64,000 nt of DNA from Franconibacter pulveris DSM 19144. Lineage in GTDB: Bacteria; Pseudomonadota; Gammaproteobacteria; Enterobacterales; Enterobacteriaceae. A program made the position numbers and the translations under genes. Position 1 is the first letter of the stretch. The number at the start of each line of letters is the position of its first letter. Positions 43,117 through 53,470 of the stretch are shown here, piece by piece. The notes beneath the pieces are model-generated. The model was given only the letters and a program-made list of their open reading frames with translations. It ran no database searches and was not told the DNA's origin. The DNA lies in contig JHYZ01000016.1 of NCBI GenBank assembly GCA_000621185.1, positions 1-64,000 of the forward strand, read 5' to 3'.

Positions 43117-44484
43117 ATGATGTTGAAACCTCCCTTTATTTTATCCATCGCCGGCGGCGGCAGCACCTATACGCCAGGCATTGTGAAAAGCCTGATGGTG
43201 CGCTTAAGCGATTTTCCGCTCGCCGAGATCCGTCTCTATGACATCGACAGCGCGCGCCAGGAGACCATCGCGCCGGTGGTGGAAAAGGTTATCCGCGACC
43301 ACAGCCAGACCATAAAATTCACCACCACCAGCGACCCGGAAGTGGCGTTCAGCGGCGCGCATTTCGTATTCGCTCAGATGCGCGTGGGCCAGTACAAGAT
43401 GCGCGAGCAGGATGAAAAGATCCCGCTGCGCCACGGTGTGGTGGGCCAGGAGACCTGCGGTCCCGGCGGGCTGGCATATGGCTTGCGCACCATTCTGCCG
43501 ATGGTAGAACTTATCGATCTGGTTGAGCGCTACGCCGATGACAAGGCCTGGATTGTGAACTACTCCAACCCGGCAGCGATTGTCGCTGAAGGGGTGCGCC
43601 GCCTTCGCCCGCACGCCCGCGTGCTCAACATCTGCGATATGCCCGTCGCGGCGATGCGCAATATGGGGGCGATCCTGGGCGTCGATCGTCATAAACTGGA
43701 GGTGGATTATTTCGGCCTGAACCACTTCGGCTGGTTTACCCGCGTGATGGTAGACGGCGAAGACCGGTTACCGGAGCTGCGTCGCCACATTGCGAAATTC
43801 GGCCTGCTGACCGAAGACGCGGCGCAAACGGACCCGCAACATTCCGATCCGTCCTGGGTGAAGACCTGGCGCAACATCAAGCCGATTATGGACCACTTCC
43901 CGGATTACCTGCCGAACCCTTATCTGCAGTACTACCTGATGCCAAACGACATCGTCGAGCATCAGGACCCGAACTACACCCGCGCCAATGAAGTGATGAA
44001 CGGCCGTGAGAAAAAGCTTTTCGCCGCCGCGCAGGAGTATAAGCGCACCGGCGTGTTGCCAGATGCGTTCCATGTGGGCGTACACGGCGCGTTTATCGTG
44101 GATGTCGCCTGCTCGCTCGCCTTCGACTTACGTCAACGCCACCTGGTCATCGTCGAGAACAAAGGCGCTATCGCCAATCTGCCTTACGACGCAATGGTGG
44201 AAGTGCCCGCTTACATCACCGCCGCCGGGCCGGAACCTGTGCGTATGGGCGCGGTGCCGCTGTTCCACCAGACGCTGCTGATGCAGCAACTCGCTTCAGA
44301 ACAGCTGCTGGTGGAAGCCACCATTGAAGGCAGTTACGAAAAAGCGCTCCAGGCGTTTACACTTAACCGTACTGTTCCCACGATGCAGCACGCCAGAGCG
44401 ATTCTCGATGAGATGATCGACGCGAACCGCGACTACTGGCCGGCGCTGCAAAAAGCCTGGCGGAACGGGGAGGCGGCGCAATAA
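43117..44484 (+). CDS. aglB: GH4 6-phospho-alpha-glucosidase
   Basis: 455 residues. NAD+- and Mn2+-dependent family 4 glycosidase that splits phosphorylated alpha-glucosides to glucose-6-phosphate and the free moiety. The N-terminal Rossmann motif is IAGGGSTYTPGIVKSL; the metal cysteine motif is CDMP at 173-176, the form linked with alpha-glucosidases (CN-type in beta-acting enzymes), and YFGLNHFGWF supplies the metal histidine. It pairs with aglA. Alpha-glucosidase activity is a diagnostic trait of Cronobacter, although other enzymes could cause it. Confidence 0.9.
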   Translation: MMLKPPFILSIAGGGSTYTPGIVKSLMVRLSDFPLAEIRLYDIDSARQETIAPVVEKVIRDHSQTIKFTTTSDPEVAFSGAHFVFAQMRVGQYKMREQDEKIPLRHGVVGQETCGPGGLAYGLRTILPMVELIDLVERYADDKAWIVNYSNPAAIVAEGVRRLRPHARVLNICDMPVAAMRNMGAILGVDRHKLEVDYFGLNHFGWFTRVMVDGEDRLPELRRHIAKFGLLTEDAAQTDPQHSDPSWVKTWRNIKPIMDHFPDYLPNPYLQYYLMPNDIVEHQDPNYTRANEVMNGREKKLFAAAQEYKRTGVLPDAFHVGVHGAFIVDVACSLAFDLRQRHLVIVENKGAIANLPYDAMVEVPAYITAAGPEPVRMGAVPLFHQTLLMQQLASEQLLVEATIEGSYEKALQAFTLNRTVPTMQHARAILDEMIDANRDYWPALQKAWRNGEAAQ

Positions 44485-44577
44485 TTTCGAGCCAGCTCGC
44501 GACATGAAAGTGGTGTCCTTGTGGTCCGGCGGAAAAGCGCTGACAATCCGTTTCTCAGTTTTGACACGGAGAAAACC

Positions 44578-45426
44578 ATGTCCACCACTTTCTTTGTCGC
44601 GGGCGACTGGCTCGCAGAGCATATCGACGATCCGGAAATCCAGATCCTCGACGCCCGTATGGCGCCCGCAGGTCAGGAGCATCTGCGCAATATGGCTGAA
44701 GAGTACCGCGCGGGCCATATTCCCGGCGCGGTCTTTTTTGATATTGAAGCCCTCTCCGATCACACCACCTCCCTGCCCCACATGATGCCGCGCCCGGAAA
44801 CGTTCGCGGTGGCGATGCGCGAGCTGGGCGTCAGCAGCGATAAACACCTGGTGGTCTATGACGAAGGCAACCTCTTCTCCGCGCCGCGCGCCTGGTGGAT
44901 GCTGCGCGCTTTTGGCGTGCAGAACGTGTCGATTCTGGCGGGCGGGCTGGCGGAGTGGCAGCGCGACGGTTATCCGCTTATTGAAGGCGAGGTCAGCCTG
45001 CCGGAAGGCGACTTCGAGGTGAAGTTTGACGACTCGCTGATAAAGCGCCTGCCGGAAGTCTTGCTGGCGAGCCATGAAAAAACCGCGCAGCTGGTCGACG
45101 CGCGTCCCGCCGCACGCTTTAACGCCGAAGCGGACGAACCGCGCCCCGGCCTGAAACGCGGCCATATTCCCGGCGCGCTGAACGTGCCCTGGACCGACTT
45201 AGTGATTAAAGGGCAGCTAAAAACCACTGACGAGTTACAGGAGGTGTTTAACCGCCAGGGGGTTAATCTGACGCAGCCCATTATCGCCAGCTGCGGCTCC
45301 GGCGTAACCGCGGCGGTGGTGATGCTGGCGCTCGCCACGCTCGGGGTGGAAGAGGTTAAACTTTACGACGGCTCCTGGAGCGAATGGGGCGCGCGCAACG
45401 ACCTGCCCATCGAACCGGCGCAATAA
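44578..45426 (+). CDS. sseA: 3-mercaptopyruvate sulfurtransferase SseA
   Basis: 282 residues (281 in E. coli). Tandem-rhodanese enzyme that moves sulfur from 3-mercaptopyruvate to cyanide or thiols in the cytosol. The catalytic loop is SCGSGVTA in the second rhodanese domain; YDEGNLFSAPRAWWML lies in the first. Start ATG at 44578-44580 (MSTTFFVAGDWLAEHIDDPE) equals the E. coli start. Unusually it sits between aglAB and an RpiR regulator, and its stop overlaps the regulator start (TAATG); in E. coli it neighbours yfhM and sseB. Confidence 0.95.
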   Translation: MSTTFFVAGDWLAEHIDDPEIQILDARMAPAGQEHLRNMAEEYRAGHIPGAVFFDIEALSDHTTSLPHMMPRPETFAVAMRELGVSSDKHLVVYDEGNLFSAPRAWWMLRAFGVQNVSILAGGLAEWQRDGYPLIEGEVSLPEGDFEVKFDDSLIKRLPEVLLASHEKTAQLVDARPAARFNAEADEPRPGLKRGHIPGALNVPWTDLVIKGQLKTTDELQEVFNRQGVNLTQPIIASCGSGVTAAVVMLALATLGVEEVKLYDGSWSEWGARNDLPIEPAQ

Positions 45427-46202
45427 TGGACAGCCGCCTTGCGCCGCTGCTGACGCGCGGGGAGTCGTTGACGCGCGCGGAGTATCGCGTTTTGTCGCAC
45501 CTGACCGGCCACCCTTTGCTGGTAGGCAAGGTCACGGTGCGCGAACTGGCGCAGGCGACATACGTCTCCACCGCCACCATTATGCGTTTGTGCCAGAAGC
45601 TCGGTTTTAGCGGCTACAGCGAGCTTATCTGGCACTGCAAGCAACTGCTTTCCGCCTCGCCGCATATCGCCAGTGAAGCGCCCGCCGCGCAGAGCGACGC
45701 GGTGCCCGCGCTGTTTGAACGTTTCCTCAGCAATTACCGGCGCACCTTTCAGTGGGTGACGCCGGAAAAAATGGCGCTGTTTTCGCAGCTGCTGCGTGAG
45801 AAAGAACATTTCTTTCTCTACGGCGCCGGTTTTTCCTGGCTTTTCGCCGAGTACCTGACCAAAAAGCTGCAGGTGCTGGGCAAGACGGCGTTTATTTCTG
45901 GTCCGGGCGACAGCCGGGCAATTTTTCTCAGCAACGCTTCCCGGTATGAAGTGTTTATCGCCGTTTCCCGCAGCGGCGAAACCGAGCAGGTGCTGGATAA
46001 AGCCCGCATTGCGCAAAACGTGGGTATGAAAGTGGTGGCCTTTACCCGCGCCTCGCCCAACAGCCTGGCGGCGATGGCCGACCTGCATTTCGCCCTTTAT
46101 GACGAAGGGATCCATTTCGCGGCGCAAGCGGACGGCATTACCTCGTTTGAGTCCAACCTGGTGCTGCTCATCGATCTGCTTTTGCTGCAGGCGATGGCGT
46201 AA
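45426..46202 (+). CDS. RpiR-family transcriptional regulator
   Basis: 258 residues. N-terminal HTH_6 domain (about 1-75, VTVRELAQATYVSTATIMRLCQKLGF region) and a C-terminal SIS sugar-isomerase domain (about 115-245, FLYGAGFSWLFAEYL, VSRSGETEQVLDKA) that would bind a phosphosugar. It is the likely regulator of aglAB, answering to an alpha-glucoside-6-phosphate or its product. ATG at 45426 shares a base with the sseA stop, so it is translated with sseA. Whether it represses or activates cannot be told from sequence. Confidence 0.85.
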   Translation: MDSRLAPLLTRGESLTRAEYRVLSHLTGHPLLVGKVTVRELAQATYVSTATIMRLCQKLGFSGYSELIWHCKQLLSASPHIASEAPAAQSDAVPALFERFLSNYRRTFQWVTPEKMALFSQLLREKEHFFLYGAGFSWLFAEYLTKKLQVLGKTAFISGPGDSRAIFLSNASRYEVFIAVSRSGETEQVLDKARIAQNVGMKVVAFTRASPNSLAAMADLHFALYDEGIHFAAQADGITSFESNLVLLIDLLLLQAMA

Positions 46203-46235
46203 TGGCGCGGCACACTGGCCGCGCCGAAGGGAGCA

Positions 46236-48353
46236 TTACTTAAAGTTGTTCAGCGCCTCGCGCGCGTGAATCGCGTTCAGGTTGCGGATGAACAGCTCCA
46301 GCAGCGTTTCAGTAGAATAGGCCTTTTTATCTTCGCCTTTCAGCTTGCCTATCCAGGTAAACATCAGCTGGTTTTTGCTGCGCTGCACCCGGGTGCGGTT
46401 TTTCCACCAGCCGCCCACGGCGCGCGGCAGTTCATAACCTTGCTTGCAAATGAGCGTCACGGTGATGGTGTCGTTCATGTTCTGCACCTTGAAATCCTCT
46501 ATCGCGTTAAGCGGGATATCGGCGGTGAACTGGCGGCAGCGTAGCGCTTGCGGCGTCAGGGTCAGGAACGGCGTATGGCGCTTACGCCACTGTTGCCAGA
46601 GCGACCAGCACGCCAGCAGTCCCAGCGCGCCCATGGCCGCGCCGCCAGCCAGCATATTCAGGTTAGGTTCGCCCAGATAGTTGAAGCCAAGCTGGGTGAG
46701 CAGAATAAAAGACGCGACGAACAGAATAATCGCCAGAAAGCCGCCGACGACATAGACCTTGTTGCCGGTATACAACGTGACTGATTCGCCCGCCTGCTCC
46801 ACCACTTCTTCCAGTTCACGACGGAACGCTTCGCGATGCTGCGTGGCCTTGCCATCCAGCTCACGGGTCATTTGCGCCGCCATCGCCGCGGCCTGAGGCA
46901 GAAGCGGCGTCAGGCTCTGCCAGGCATCCTCAACCGGACGGGTAGCCTGCGCCAGCAGCGAGGCATCCAGCGGGCAGCCCAGCGTTTCGATGCGCTTGCG
47001 GCTCGGCGGGTGGCTGTCGGTCGGGTGCGCCGTTTCGCTCTCAAGATAGTGCTGCGGGTCGCTAAAGCCGTTGACCCGCAGATCGTCAATCACGTTTTCC
47101 ACCAGGTTGTCGCTCTGAAGCTTGCCGTTAAAGAAAGCCTCGAAGACGCGATTCTGCGCTTCGCCAATAGCGGAGATACGCAGCAGCGAAGCGGCAAGCG
47201 CGCGGGGAGAGCTGGCGCGGGCGCCGACGGCGTCGGCTTCATGCTCGCGGATGCGGCTCCAGTGGCTTACCGTTTCGTGAAGCTGTTGAATGAACTGAAT
47301 GCCGATGTGCAGCGAAGGATAAAGAATGACATGGTCCAGCACGGGCGCGTTGCGCTGGTTAAGCACCATGGTTTCAATACTGTGGCTGATGCCCGCATAG
47401 AGCGGCGCAAAGCGCAGGCTGTAGAGCGTGTCCTGGCCTGCAAAATGGCCCAGCTCGTGCCCGACGACGGCGCTCAGTTCGTCTTTATCCATGAGCGCCG
47501 CCCAGGTCAGCGGGAAGTAAAGCGTCTGCCCTTTCAGCAGCGGGCCCTCTTCCAGCTGTACGGGGTTAGCCGTCACATAAAAGCCCTCCAGCAGACCGAC
47601 CACGATATTATCCGGCACGATAGCGCCAAGACGCTGCGCCAGCGACTCCACCCACTGCCACAGCTCCGGCGCCTGCTCACGGGTCAGGTTATGACCCGCC
47701 ACCTCGTGCGGCTCCGGCTGGAACAAAGTAAAACACTGCTTCAGGCTGCCAAGGCTCTTGTAGAGCACCCACAAAATACCGAACAGCACCATAAGCGCGA
47801 AAAACATCACTTTGATGCCGCCCGCGTTCATTTTGAAATGGGTGCCGAACCAGAGCGTTTCGTAAACCACAGCGCAGAAGAAAGCCAGCCCGCAGATAAC
47901 AATCTGCGAGACCATCAGCCACGGCAGCAGTTTGCGGCAGCGGTCGAAAGCGCGCACCAGGTCGTCCTGAGAGCGCTTCGCCACTTTTACGCTGCGCCGA
48001 CACAGAGCAAGCGCGCCGGCATTGAGCACAATGCACAACAGCGCCAGGCCTACGGCCAGGTCCGCCAGTTTGCTTTGCAGTTGGGCCAGCATAATTTCCC
48101 TGGCGTACTGGTTTTGCAGTTGGCGTTCATTCGTGATGAGCTCTTTCGCCGGCATGCGATAGTTTTCGCCGTCAGCGGCGAATTCCACCACCGCATTGCT
48201 GTCCTTTTGCAACGCCTCGTTCGCCGTCTGGATCAGGGCGTTTGAAAAATCGACGCGTCCGGTAATGTCGCTTACCCGGTAGTGCTGCCAGAGGCCATAG
48301 CAGGCAATCAGCAGCGGCACCAAAAAGAGATAGATAAGGCTCTTCCTGTTCAT
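46236..48353 (-). CDS. Large membrane-bound M48 metallopeptidase
   Basis: 705 residues. Zinc protease motif HELGH at 299-303, with the distal ligand in REHEADAVGARAS. Membrane segments: one at the N-terminus (YLFLVPLLIACYGLW), several in 90-230, two more near 555-610 after the catalytic domain. A C-terminal soluble part follows. It is not BepA or HtpX (too long, different architecture) and has no E. coli K-12 counterpart here. ATG at 48351-48353 is preferred over one ten codons upstream because an AAGGA lies before it. Substrate unknown; convergent with the RpiR gene. Confidence 0.8.
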   Translation of the reverse strand: MNRKSLIYLFLVPLLIACYGLWQHYRVSDITGRVDFSNALIQTANEALQKDSNAVVEFAADGENYRMPAKELITNERQLQNQYAREIMLAQLQSKLADLAVGLALLCIVLNAGALALCRRSVKVAKRSQDDLVRAFDRCRKLLPWLMVSQIVICGLAFFCAVVYETLWFGTHFKMNAGGIKVMFFALMVLFGILWVLYKSLGSLKQCFTLFQPEPHEVAGHNLTREQAPELWQWVESLAQRLGAIVPDNIVVGLLEGFYVTANPVQLEEGPLLKGQTLYFPLTWAALMDKDELSAVVGHELGHFAGQDTLYSLRFAPLYAGISHSIETMVLNQRNAPVLDHVILYPSLHIGIQFIQQLHETVSHWSRIREHEADAVGARASSPRALAASLLRISAIGEAQNRVFEAFFNGKLQSDNLVENVIDDLRVNGFSDPQHYLESETAHPTDSHPPSRKRIETLGCPLDASLLAQATRPVEDAWQSLTPLLPQAAAMAAQMTRELDGKATQHREAFRRELEEVVEQAGESVTLYTGNKVYVVGGFLAIILFVASFILLTQLGFNYLGEPNLNMLAGGAAMGALGLLACWSLWQQWRKRHTPFLTLTPQALRCRQFTADIPLNAIEDFKVQNMNDTITVTLICKQGYELPRAVGGWWKNRTRVQRSKNQLMFTWIGKLKGEDKKAYSTETLLELFIRNLNAIHAREALNNFK

Positions 48354-48785
48354 CGTAATATCCGTTTTCCTTGTTTTAGCCATAGAGGGCGAGCGCCTTG
48401 CCCGCGCCGTTAACCACGCCTGCCGCCTGGCAGACGCATTGAGACCACGGCCCTCTCAGGGGCCTGTGGGTTAAAATCAGGTTTTCAGTAACGCCCTAAC
48501 GTTTCCAGAGGCCCGCCTTGCCGTTAACGTTACGCGGCGCGTTTCTCAACAGGCCAATAAATGTGAACAGCATTCACGCGTTAAAACGCGCTGGATAACG
48601 GCGATGCCGTTGCGCAAGCGCAAGCTAAGGTATGCCAGTCCCTGCTGCGCCCCGGTTGCGGGCGCTAAACTAAACAGCGAAACAGGAGGGACTCAGCAGC
48701 GGGCAAGCTTAGCAAAGAGAGGATGAACAGGGGCCTACCAGAATTTGTCTTGATGAAGAGAATAAATAACGGCGCCATGGCGGGA
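48354..48785. other. Spacer between sseB and the M48 peptidase
   Basis: About 430 bp without a convincing gene. It marks the right boundary of the accessory region inserted between yfhM/sseA and sseB. GC-rich short inverted repeats occur, but none can be named. Confidence 0.45.
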
Positions 48786-48810
48786 AATAAAAAGGCAGCA
48801 ATGTCTGCCG
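48786..48810 (-). terminator. sseB terminator
   Basis: GGCAG at 48794-48798 pairs with CTGCC at 48805-48809; the reverse strand continues with TTTTTATTT. Ten bp past the sseB stop. Confidence 0.8.
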
Positions 48811-48819
48811 CCCCGGAAA

Positions 48820-49596
48820 TTAAATAATACGGTTTTGTTTAAAGTCGCGCAGGAAACTGCCCCAGCGGCGTTCATAAAACGGCGTAATATGGGCAATCAT
48901 AAAATGACTTATTCCCTTCTCGCCCTCTTTGACCTGGCATATATCCACCGGCTCATCGCCTGGCAGCGTATCCATCGCCACGCTGCCCGCGGCGCGGATC
49001 ACCGGATCGATATCGCCCTCCGCCTCGATGCCAATGAGCAGGTTCGGCTGTTCATCCGCCTGCTCTTTGATAGAACAGAGAAATGCCCGTTTCACCGTTT
49101 TCATCTCTTTAAAGAGCGTGGTGAGCGAATCAATCATCTGCGCCGGCGGCTCGTTGACCTCCGAGAGCAGCAGCGAAACACCGCCTTCGAGCACTTCCTG
49201 GCTGCTGACTGCATCACCTTCCTTGCTGATAAGATGGCTGATTTCACGCGGCGTAAACTCTTTGCCGGTTGGAAGCTTCGCGTTCAGAAAGAGCGCTTCG
49301 CCAAGGGTCATTTCAAAAAGCTGGCGCGCAGGCATCATGACAAACGCCTGCTGGTAATCCACCGCTTGCTGCATGGCTTCAAGCGAGGTGAAAAACGGAA
49401 TAACGGACGCGCCGTCTTCTTTTTCCCAGTGCTGCAAATCCACCGCGCTGTCGGCATCGATGGCCTCGCCCTGCGCCGCTTCGCCCGGCACCCAGACGGT
49501 GGAGTCCAGCAGGACGCGGAAAAATGCGGGCCGGTGCGCGGGTTCAGTGGCCGCTTTTTCCAGCAGGGTCTCAAGTTCGTTTTTGGTTTCGGACAT
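48820..49596 (-). CDS. sseB: Enhanced serine sensitivity protein SseB
   Basis: 258 residues as in E. coli SseB. Cytosolic protein named because its overexpression raises serine sensitivity; its molecular role is not established. An N-terminal SseB domain (AFFRVLLDSTVWVPG, SVIPFFTSLEAMQQAV) and a C-terminal domain ending FYERRWGSFLRDFKQNRII are recognised. It lies 105 bp downstream of pepB in the same direction and ends at a clear terminator. The separation from sseA by the peptidase and regulator differs from E. coli, where they are adjacent. Confidence 0.94.
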   Translation of the reverse strand: MSETKNELETLLEKAATEPAHRPAFFRVLLDSTVWVPGEAAQGEAIDADSAVDLQHWEKEDGASVIPFFTSLEAMQQAVDYQQAFVMMPARQLFEMTLGEALFLNAKLPTGKEFTPREISHLISKEGDAVSSQEVLEGGVSLLLSEVNEPPAQMIDSLTTLFKEMKTVKRAFLCSIKEQADEQPNLLIGIEAEGDIDPVIRAAGSVAMDTLPGDEPVDICQVKEGEKGISHFMIAHITPFYERRWGSFLRDFKQNRII

Positions 49597-49701
49597 AAGG
49601 TTTAAATCGTCTGTTTATTAACGGCGAGGGGTCATGCCTCTCGCCACAGGAATAGCGGCATTTTCCGCAGCGGGTCAGCGCAACGCCGCCCGCCTGGAAC
49701 G

Positions 49702-50988
49702 TTACTCTGCGGTCAGCAGGTTCGCCAGCGTGCGCACGCCGATGCCGGTGGCGCCAGCCGCCCACTGCTCTACCGCAGCCTTACGGTAAGTGGCGGAGCA
49801 GTCGATATGCAGCCAGCCCTGCTGATAATTTTCAACAAAATGCGACAGGAAACCCGCCGCCGTGCTGGCGCCCGCCGGGTAAGCGCCGCCCGCCGTGTTG
49901 TTCAGCTCGGCGAAGTTGGAAGGCAGCTGGCTGCGATGGAACTCCGCCAGCGGCAGGCGCCAGAAGGCTTCGTTTTCAGCGTTCGCGCTCTCCAGCAGGC
50001 GAGCCGCCAGCGCGTCGTCAAAGCTAAACAGCGCGTGGTAATCGTTGCCGAGCGCAGTTTTCGCCGCGCCCGTCAGCGTGGCGCAGTCGATGATAAGCTC
50101 CGGCTTCTGGGCTGAGGCGTCGATAAGCCCGTCCGCCAGCACCAGGCGGCCTTCGGCGTCAGTATTCATCACCTCAACGGTTTTGCCGTTGCGGTAGGTG
50201 ATGATATCGCCCAGGCGGAAAGCGTTGCCGCTGATCATGTTGTCCGCACAGCAGAGGATCAGCTTCACGCGCTTGTTAAGGCCGCGGGTGATAGCGAAAG
50301 CCAGCGAGCCGGTCACCAGCGCCGCGCCGCCCATGTCCGACTTCATCGAATCCATAAAGGCGGTCTGCTTGATGCTGTAGCCGCCGGAGTCAAACGTAAT
50401 GCCTTTACCCACGAGGCAAGCGTAAACCGGCGCGCTCTTGTCCCCTGTCGGGTTGAAGTCGAGCGTCAGCAGCACTGGCGGGCGCTCTGAACCACGGCCT
50501 ACGGTATGCAGGCCAAGGTAGTTCTGCTCGCGCAGATCCTCGCCTTTGGTAATGCGATAAGTCACGCGCTCGCCACCAACGTCCGCCAGCAGATCGACCG
50601 CGCGCTGCGCCAGTTGCTCCGGCCCTACCTCTTCTGCCGGGGCGTTGATAACATCGCGCACCCAGTCGATGATTTTCAGGCGGCTGGTAAGCTCCTGCTG
50701 CTGGGCGTCGTCAAGCTTCGCCCAGCTCACCGTACGCTTGCCTTTCGGCCCGCGATAACCCATCCAGAAAGCCCAGCTTTTCTCCACGTCCCAGCCTTCG
50801 CCGGCCAGTTCCACGTGCTTCAGCCCCTGGCCGTCGATTTTACGCCCCGCGCGCTGGATAAGCGCAAGGTCGTCCTTGCCGGTCAGATGCAGGGTAATGC
50901 CTTCGTTGCTAATGCTGTAAGCGGCTTTTTCACCCCAGCGGGCGTCGGCGGGGGTGGTGGAAAGGGTGATTTTCATGGCTTCGGTCAT
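49702..50988 (-). CDS. pepB: Peptidase B (aminopeptidase PepB)
   Basis: 428 residues (427 in E. coli). Manganese-dependent leucyl aminopeptidase of family M17, active as a hexamer in the cytosol. Metal-binding motifs [16 protein letters not shown] and the signature [17 protein letters not shown] are intact. The N-terminal domain is shorter than that of PepA, as usual for PepB. It follows iscX after a terminator-like hairpin, so it may be read through from the isc operon or use its own promoter. Confidence 0.95.
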   Translation of the reverse strand: MTEAMKITLSTTPADARWGEKAAYSISNEGITLHLTGKDDLALIQRAGRKIDGQGLKHVELAGEGWDVEKSWAFWMGYRGPKGKRTVSWAKLDDAQQQELTSRLKIIDWVRDVINAPAEEVGPEQLAQRAVDLLADVGGERVTYRITKGEDLREQNYLGLHTVGRGSERPPVLLTLDFNPTGDKSAPVYACLVGKGITFDSGGYSIKQTAFMDSMKSDMGGAALVTGSLAFAITRGLNKRVKLILCCADNMISGNAFRLGDIITYRNGKTVEVMNTDAEGRLVLADGLIDASAQKPELIIDCATLTGAAKTALGNDYHALFSFDDALAARLLESANAENEAFWRLPLAEFHRSQLPSNFAELNNTAGGAYPAGASTAAGFLSHFVENYQQGWLHIDCSATYRKAAVEQWAAGATGIGVRTLANLLTAE

Positions 50989-51023
50989 CTTATTGTCCTT
51001 ATAGTCGGCTCATGGTTAAAACG

Positions 51024-51053
51024 TAAAAACGGGCCGCCAGAGGCAGCCCGTTT
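51024..51053 (-). terminator. isc operon terminator after iscX
   Basis: AACGGGC at 51028-51034 pairs with GCCCGTT at 51046-51052, and the reverse strand continues with TTTTTACG. It lies between iscX and pepB. Confidence 0.72.
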
Positions 51054-51055
51054 CG

Positions 51056-51256
51056 TTATTCTGCTTCGTCCAGCCAGACCAGCAGTATCGCTTCGAGGAT
51101 TTTTTCGTTAGACGCGTTCGGATCGTCATCGAAATCCTCCAGCTCGCAGATCCACTGATGCATATCGGTGAAACGCACAGTCTTCGGATCGGTATCCGGG
51201 CGGCTGTCGTACAGCGCCTCGCCGATTTCGCGGCTGTCGGTCCATTTCAGTCCCAT
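51056..51256 (-). CDS. iscX: Fe-S cluster assembly protein IscX
   Basis: 66 residues. Small acidic protein that binds IscS and iron and tunes cluster assembly. It begins [18 protein letters not shown] and has the conserved acidic patch [14 protein letters not shown]. Last gene of the isc operon, 11 bp after fdx. Confidence 0.96.
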   Translation of the reverse strand: MGLKWTDSREIGEALYDSRPDTDPKTVRFTDMHQWICELEDFDDDPNASNEKILEAILLVWLDEAE

Positions 51257-51267
51257 ACTACCCCCGG

Positions 51268-51603
51268 TTAGTGCTCGCGAGCATGGTTGATAGTGTAACG
51301 CGGCATTTCGACCACCAGATCTTCATCGGTGACGCGCGCCTGGCAGCTCAGGCGGCTTTCCGGCTCAAGCCCCCAGGCTTTATCCAGCATGTCATCTTCG
51401 TCTTCGCTGCTTTCCGGCAACGAGTCGAAACCTTCGCGCACGATGCAGTGGCAGGTGGTGCAGGCGCACGATTTTTCGCAGGCGTGTTCAATGTCTATGC
51501 CGTTGCGCAGCGCAACGTCAAGAATGGTTTCACCGCTCTTCGCTTCCAGAACTGCGCCATCGGGACAGAGATCCTGATGAGGCAGAAAAACAATCTTTGG
51601 CAT
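51268..51603 (-). CDS. fdx: ISC [2Fe-2S] ferredoxin
   Basis: 111 residues. Adrenodoxin-type ferredoxin that gives electrons for Fe-S assembly on IscU. Three cluster cysteines lie in [16 protein letters not shown] and the fourth in SRLSCQARV. One base separates it from hscA, so the two are tightly coupled. Confidence 0.97.
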   Translation of the reverse strand: MPKIVFLPHQDLCPDGAVLEAKSGETILDVALRNGIDIEHACEKSCACTTCHCIVREGFDSLPESSEDEDDMLDKAWGLEPESRLSCQARVTDEDLVVEMPRYTINHAREH

Positions 51604-51604
51604 A

Positions 51605-53455
51605 TTAAACCTCGTCCACGGAGTGGCCTTTCAACGCTTTACGGATAGAAGCATCCATACGGCGAGCGGCAAACTCCTGGGTTTGTTTGTCTGTATTTTT
51701 AATGGCGTGTTCAATGGCGTCGGCATCATCGCCAAGGGCGGCGGCGCGAAGTGCCGCTACCGCCTCGTCAACCGCCTGACGCTCCGCGGCGCTTAACAGC
51801 GCGGCGTCGGTTTTCAGCGCCCCTTCCAGGCTTTCCAGCACGCGGGCGGCTTCCACTTTCTGCTCGGCCAGCATGCGCGCTTTCACGTCCTGCTCAGCAA
51901 AACTCATGGAATCCTGAATCATGGCGGCGATTTCACCGTCGGTCAGACCGTAAGAAGGCTTCACCTGAATAGACGCTTCCACGCCGGTGGATTTTTCCAT
52001 CGCGGTGACGCTCAGCAGGCCGTCGGCGTCCACCTGGAAGGTGACGCGGATATGCGCGCCGCCTGCCGGCATGGCGGGAATGCCGCGCAGCGTAAAGCGC
52101 GCCAGCGACCGACAATCCTGCACCAGCTCGCGCTCGCCCTGCATGACGTGGATAGCCATGGCGGTCTGCCCGTCTTTAAAAGTAGTGAACTCCTGAGCGC
52201 GGGCGACCGGGATGGTGGTGTTGCGCGGAATGACTTTTTCCACCAGACCGCCCATGGTCTCAAGACCGAGCGACAGCGGAATCACGTCCAGCAGCAGCAT
52301 TTCACTGTCCGGCTTGTTGCCGACCAGGATATCCGCCTGAATCGCCGCGCCGATAGCGACCACTTTGTCCGGGTCGATGGAGGTGAGCGGCGTGCGGCCG
52401 AAAAACTCGCCCACGCGCTCGCGCACCAGCGGCACGCGGGTGGAGCCGCCCACCATCACCGCTTCCAGCACCTCTTGTGCCTCTACGCCCGCGTCTTTCA
52501 GCGCGCGGCGGCAGGCCAGCAGCGTGCGTTTCACCAGCGGCGCGATAAGCGCGTTGAACTGCTCGCGGGTGACGCTGCCCCGCCAGCCCGCCACCTCGAC
52601 CTCTGCGGTTTCGGCGTCGCTCAGGGCAATTTTCGCCGCGATGGCGACGTCGAGAAGCTGACGCTGGAGATGGTTGTCGGTACGGTCCGTGAGGCCCGCC
52701 TGTTCGCGAATGAAATCCGCCAGCAGGTGGTCGAAGTCGTCGCCGCCGAGCGCGGAATCACCGCCGGTCGCCAGCACCTCAAACACCCCGCGGCTTAAGC
52801 GCAAGATAGAGATATCAAACGTGCCGCCGCCAAGATCGTAAACCGCGATCACCCCTTCCTGCCCCGAATCGAGGCCATAGGCGATGGCCGCAGCGGTAGG
52901 TTCGTTTAGCAGGCGCAGCACATGCAGCCCGGCGAGGCGGGCGGCGTCTTTGGTGCCCTGGCGCTGGGCGTCGTCAAAATAAGCGGGAACGGTGATCACT
53001 ACGCCGTCAAGCTCGCCCGCCAGCGCTTCGCGCGCGCGTTCAGCCAGCGCTTTGAGGATATCGGCAGAGACGCGCACCGGATTCAGCAGCCCGGCAGGCG
53101 TGTTGATCATCGGCAGGCCGTTTTCGCTTGCCGTTAAGTGGTACGGCAGATGGGGGTAGCGTGCCTGAATATCGGCAAGGGAGCGGCCCATCATGCGCTT
53201 AACGGAGCTGATGGTGTTGACCGGGTCGCTGGCGGCTTGCGCGCGCGCTTCCCAGCCCACGGTGTGGCCCTGGTGCTGATAATGCACAACGGAGGGCAGC
53301 AGATGGCGGCCTTCGTGGTCCGCCAGGGTTTCGGTTTGCCCACTGCGAACCGTCGCCACCAGCGAGTTGGTGGTGCCAAGGTCGATGCCCGCCGCAAGCT
53401 TACGCTGGTGCGGCGCGCTACTCATGCCCGGCTCACTGATTTGTAATAAGGCCAT
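51605..53455 (-). CDS. hscA: Fe-S chaperone HscA
   Basis: 616 residues as in E. coli. Specialised Hsp70 that, with co-chaperone HscB, releases the Fe-S cluster from IscU by recognising its LPPVK peptide. ATPase signatures [26 protein letters not shown] and [14 protein letters not shown] are visible, followed by the peptide-binding beta domain and helical lid. It lies 15 bp after hscB and 1 bp before fdx. Confidence 0.97.
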   Translation of the reverse strand: MALLQISEPGMSSAPHQRKLAAGIDLGTTNSLVATVRSGQTETLADHEGRHLLPSVVHYQHQGHTVGWEARAQAASDPVNTISSVKRMMGRSLADIQARYPHLPYHLTASENGLPMINTPAGLLNPVRVSADILKALAERAREALAGELDGVVITVPAYFDDAQRQGTKDAARLAGLHVLRLLNEPTAAAIAYGLDSGQEGVIAVYDLGGGTFDISILRLSRGVFEVLATGGDSALGGDDFDHLLADFIREQAGLTDRTDNHLQRQLLDVAIAAKIALSDAETAEVEVAGWRGSVTREQFNALIAPLVKRTLLACRRALKDAGVEAQEVLEAVMVGGSTRVPLVRERVGEFFGRTPLTSIDPDKVVAIGAAIQADILVGNKPDSEMLLLDVIPLSLGLETMGGLVEKVIPRNTTIPVARAQEFTTFKDGQTAMAIHVMQGERELVQDCRSLARFTLRGIPAMPAGGAHIRVTFQVDADGLLSVTAMEKSTGVEASIQVKPSYGLTDGEIAAMIQDSMSFAEQDVKARMLAEQKVEAARVLESLEGALKTDAALLSAAERQAVDEAVAALRAAALGDDADAIEHAIKNTDKQTQEFAARRMDASIRKALKGHSVDEV

Positions 53456-53470
53456 GTTGAGCTTCCAGAA

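Noticed and set aside
46836..48245. 469-codon forward frame opposite the M48 peptidase
   Set aside because: Antisense shadow with Arg/His/Gln/Ala bias; the reverse frame has HELGH and clear membrane segments.
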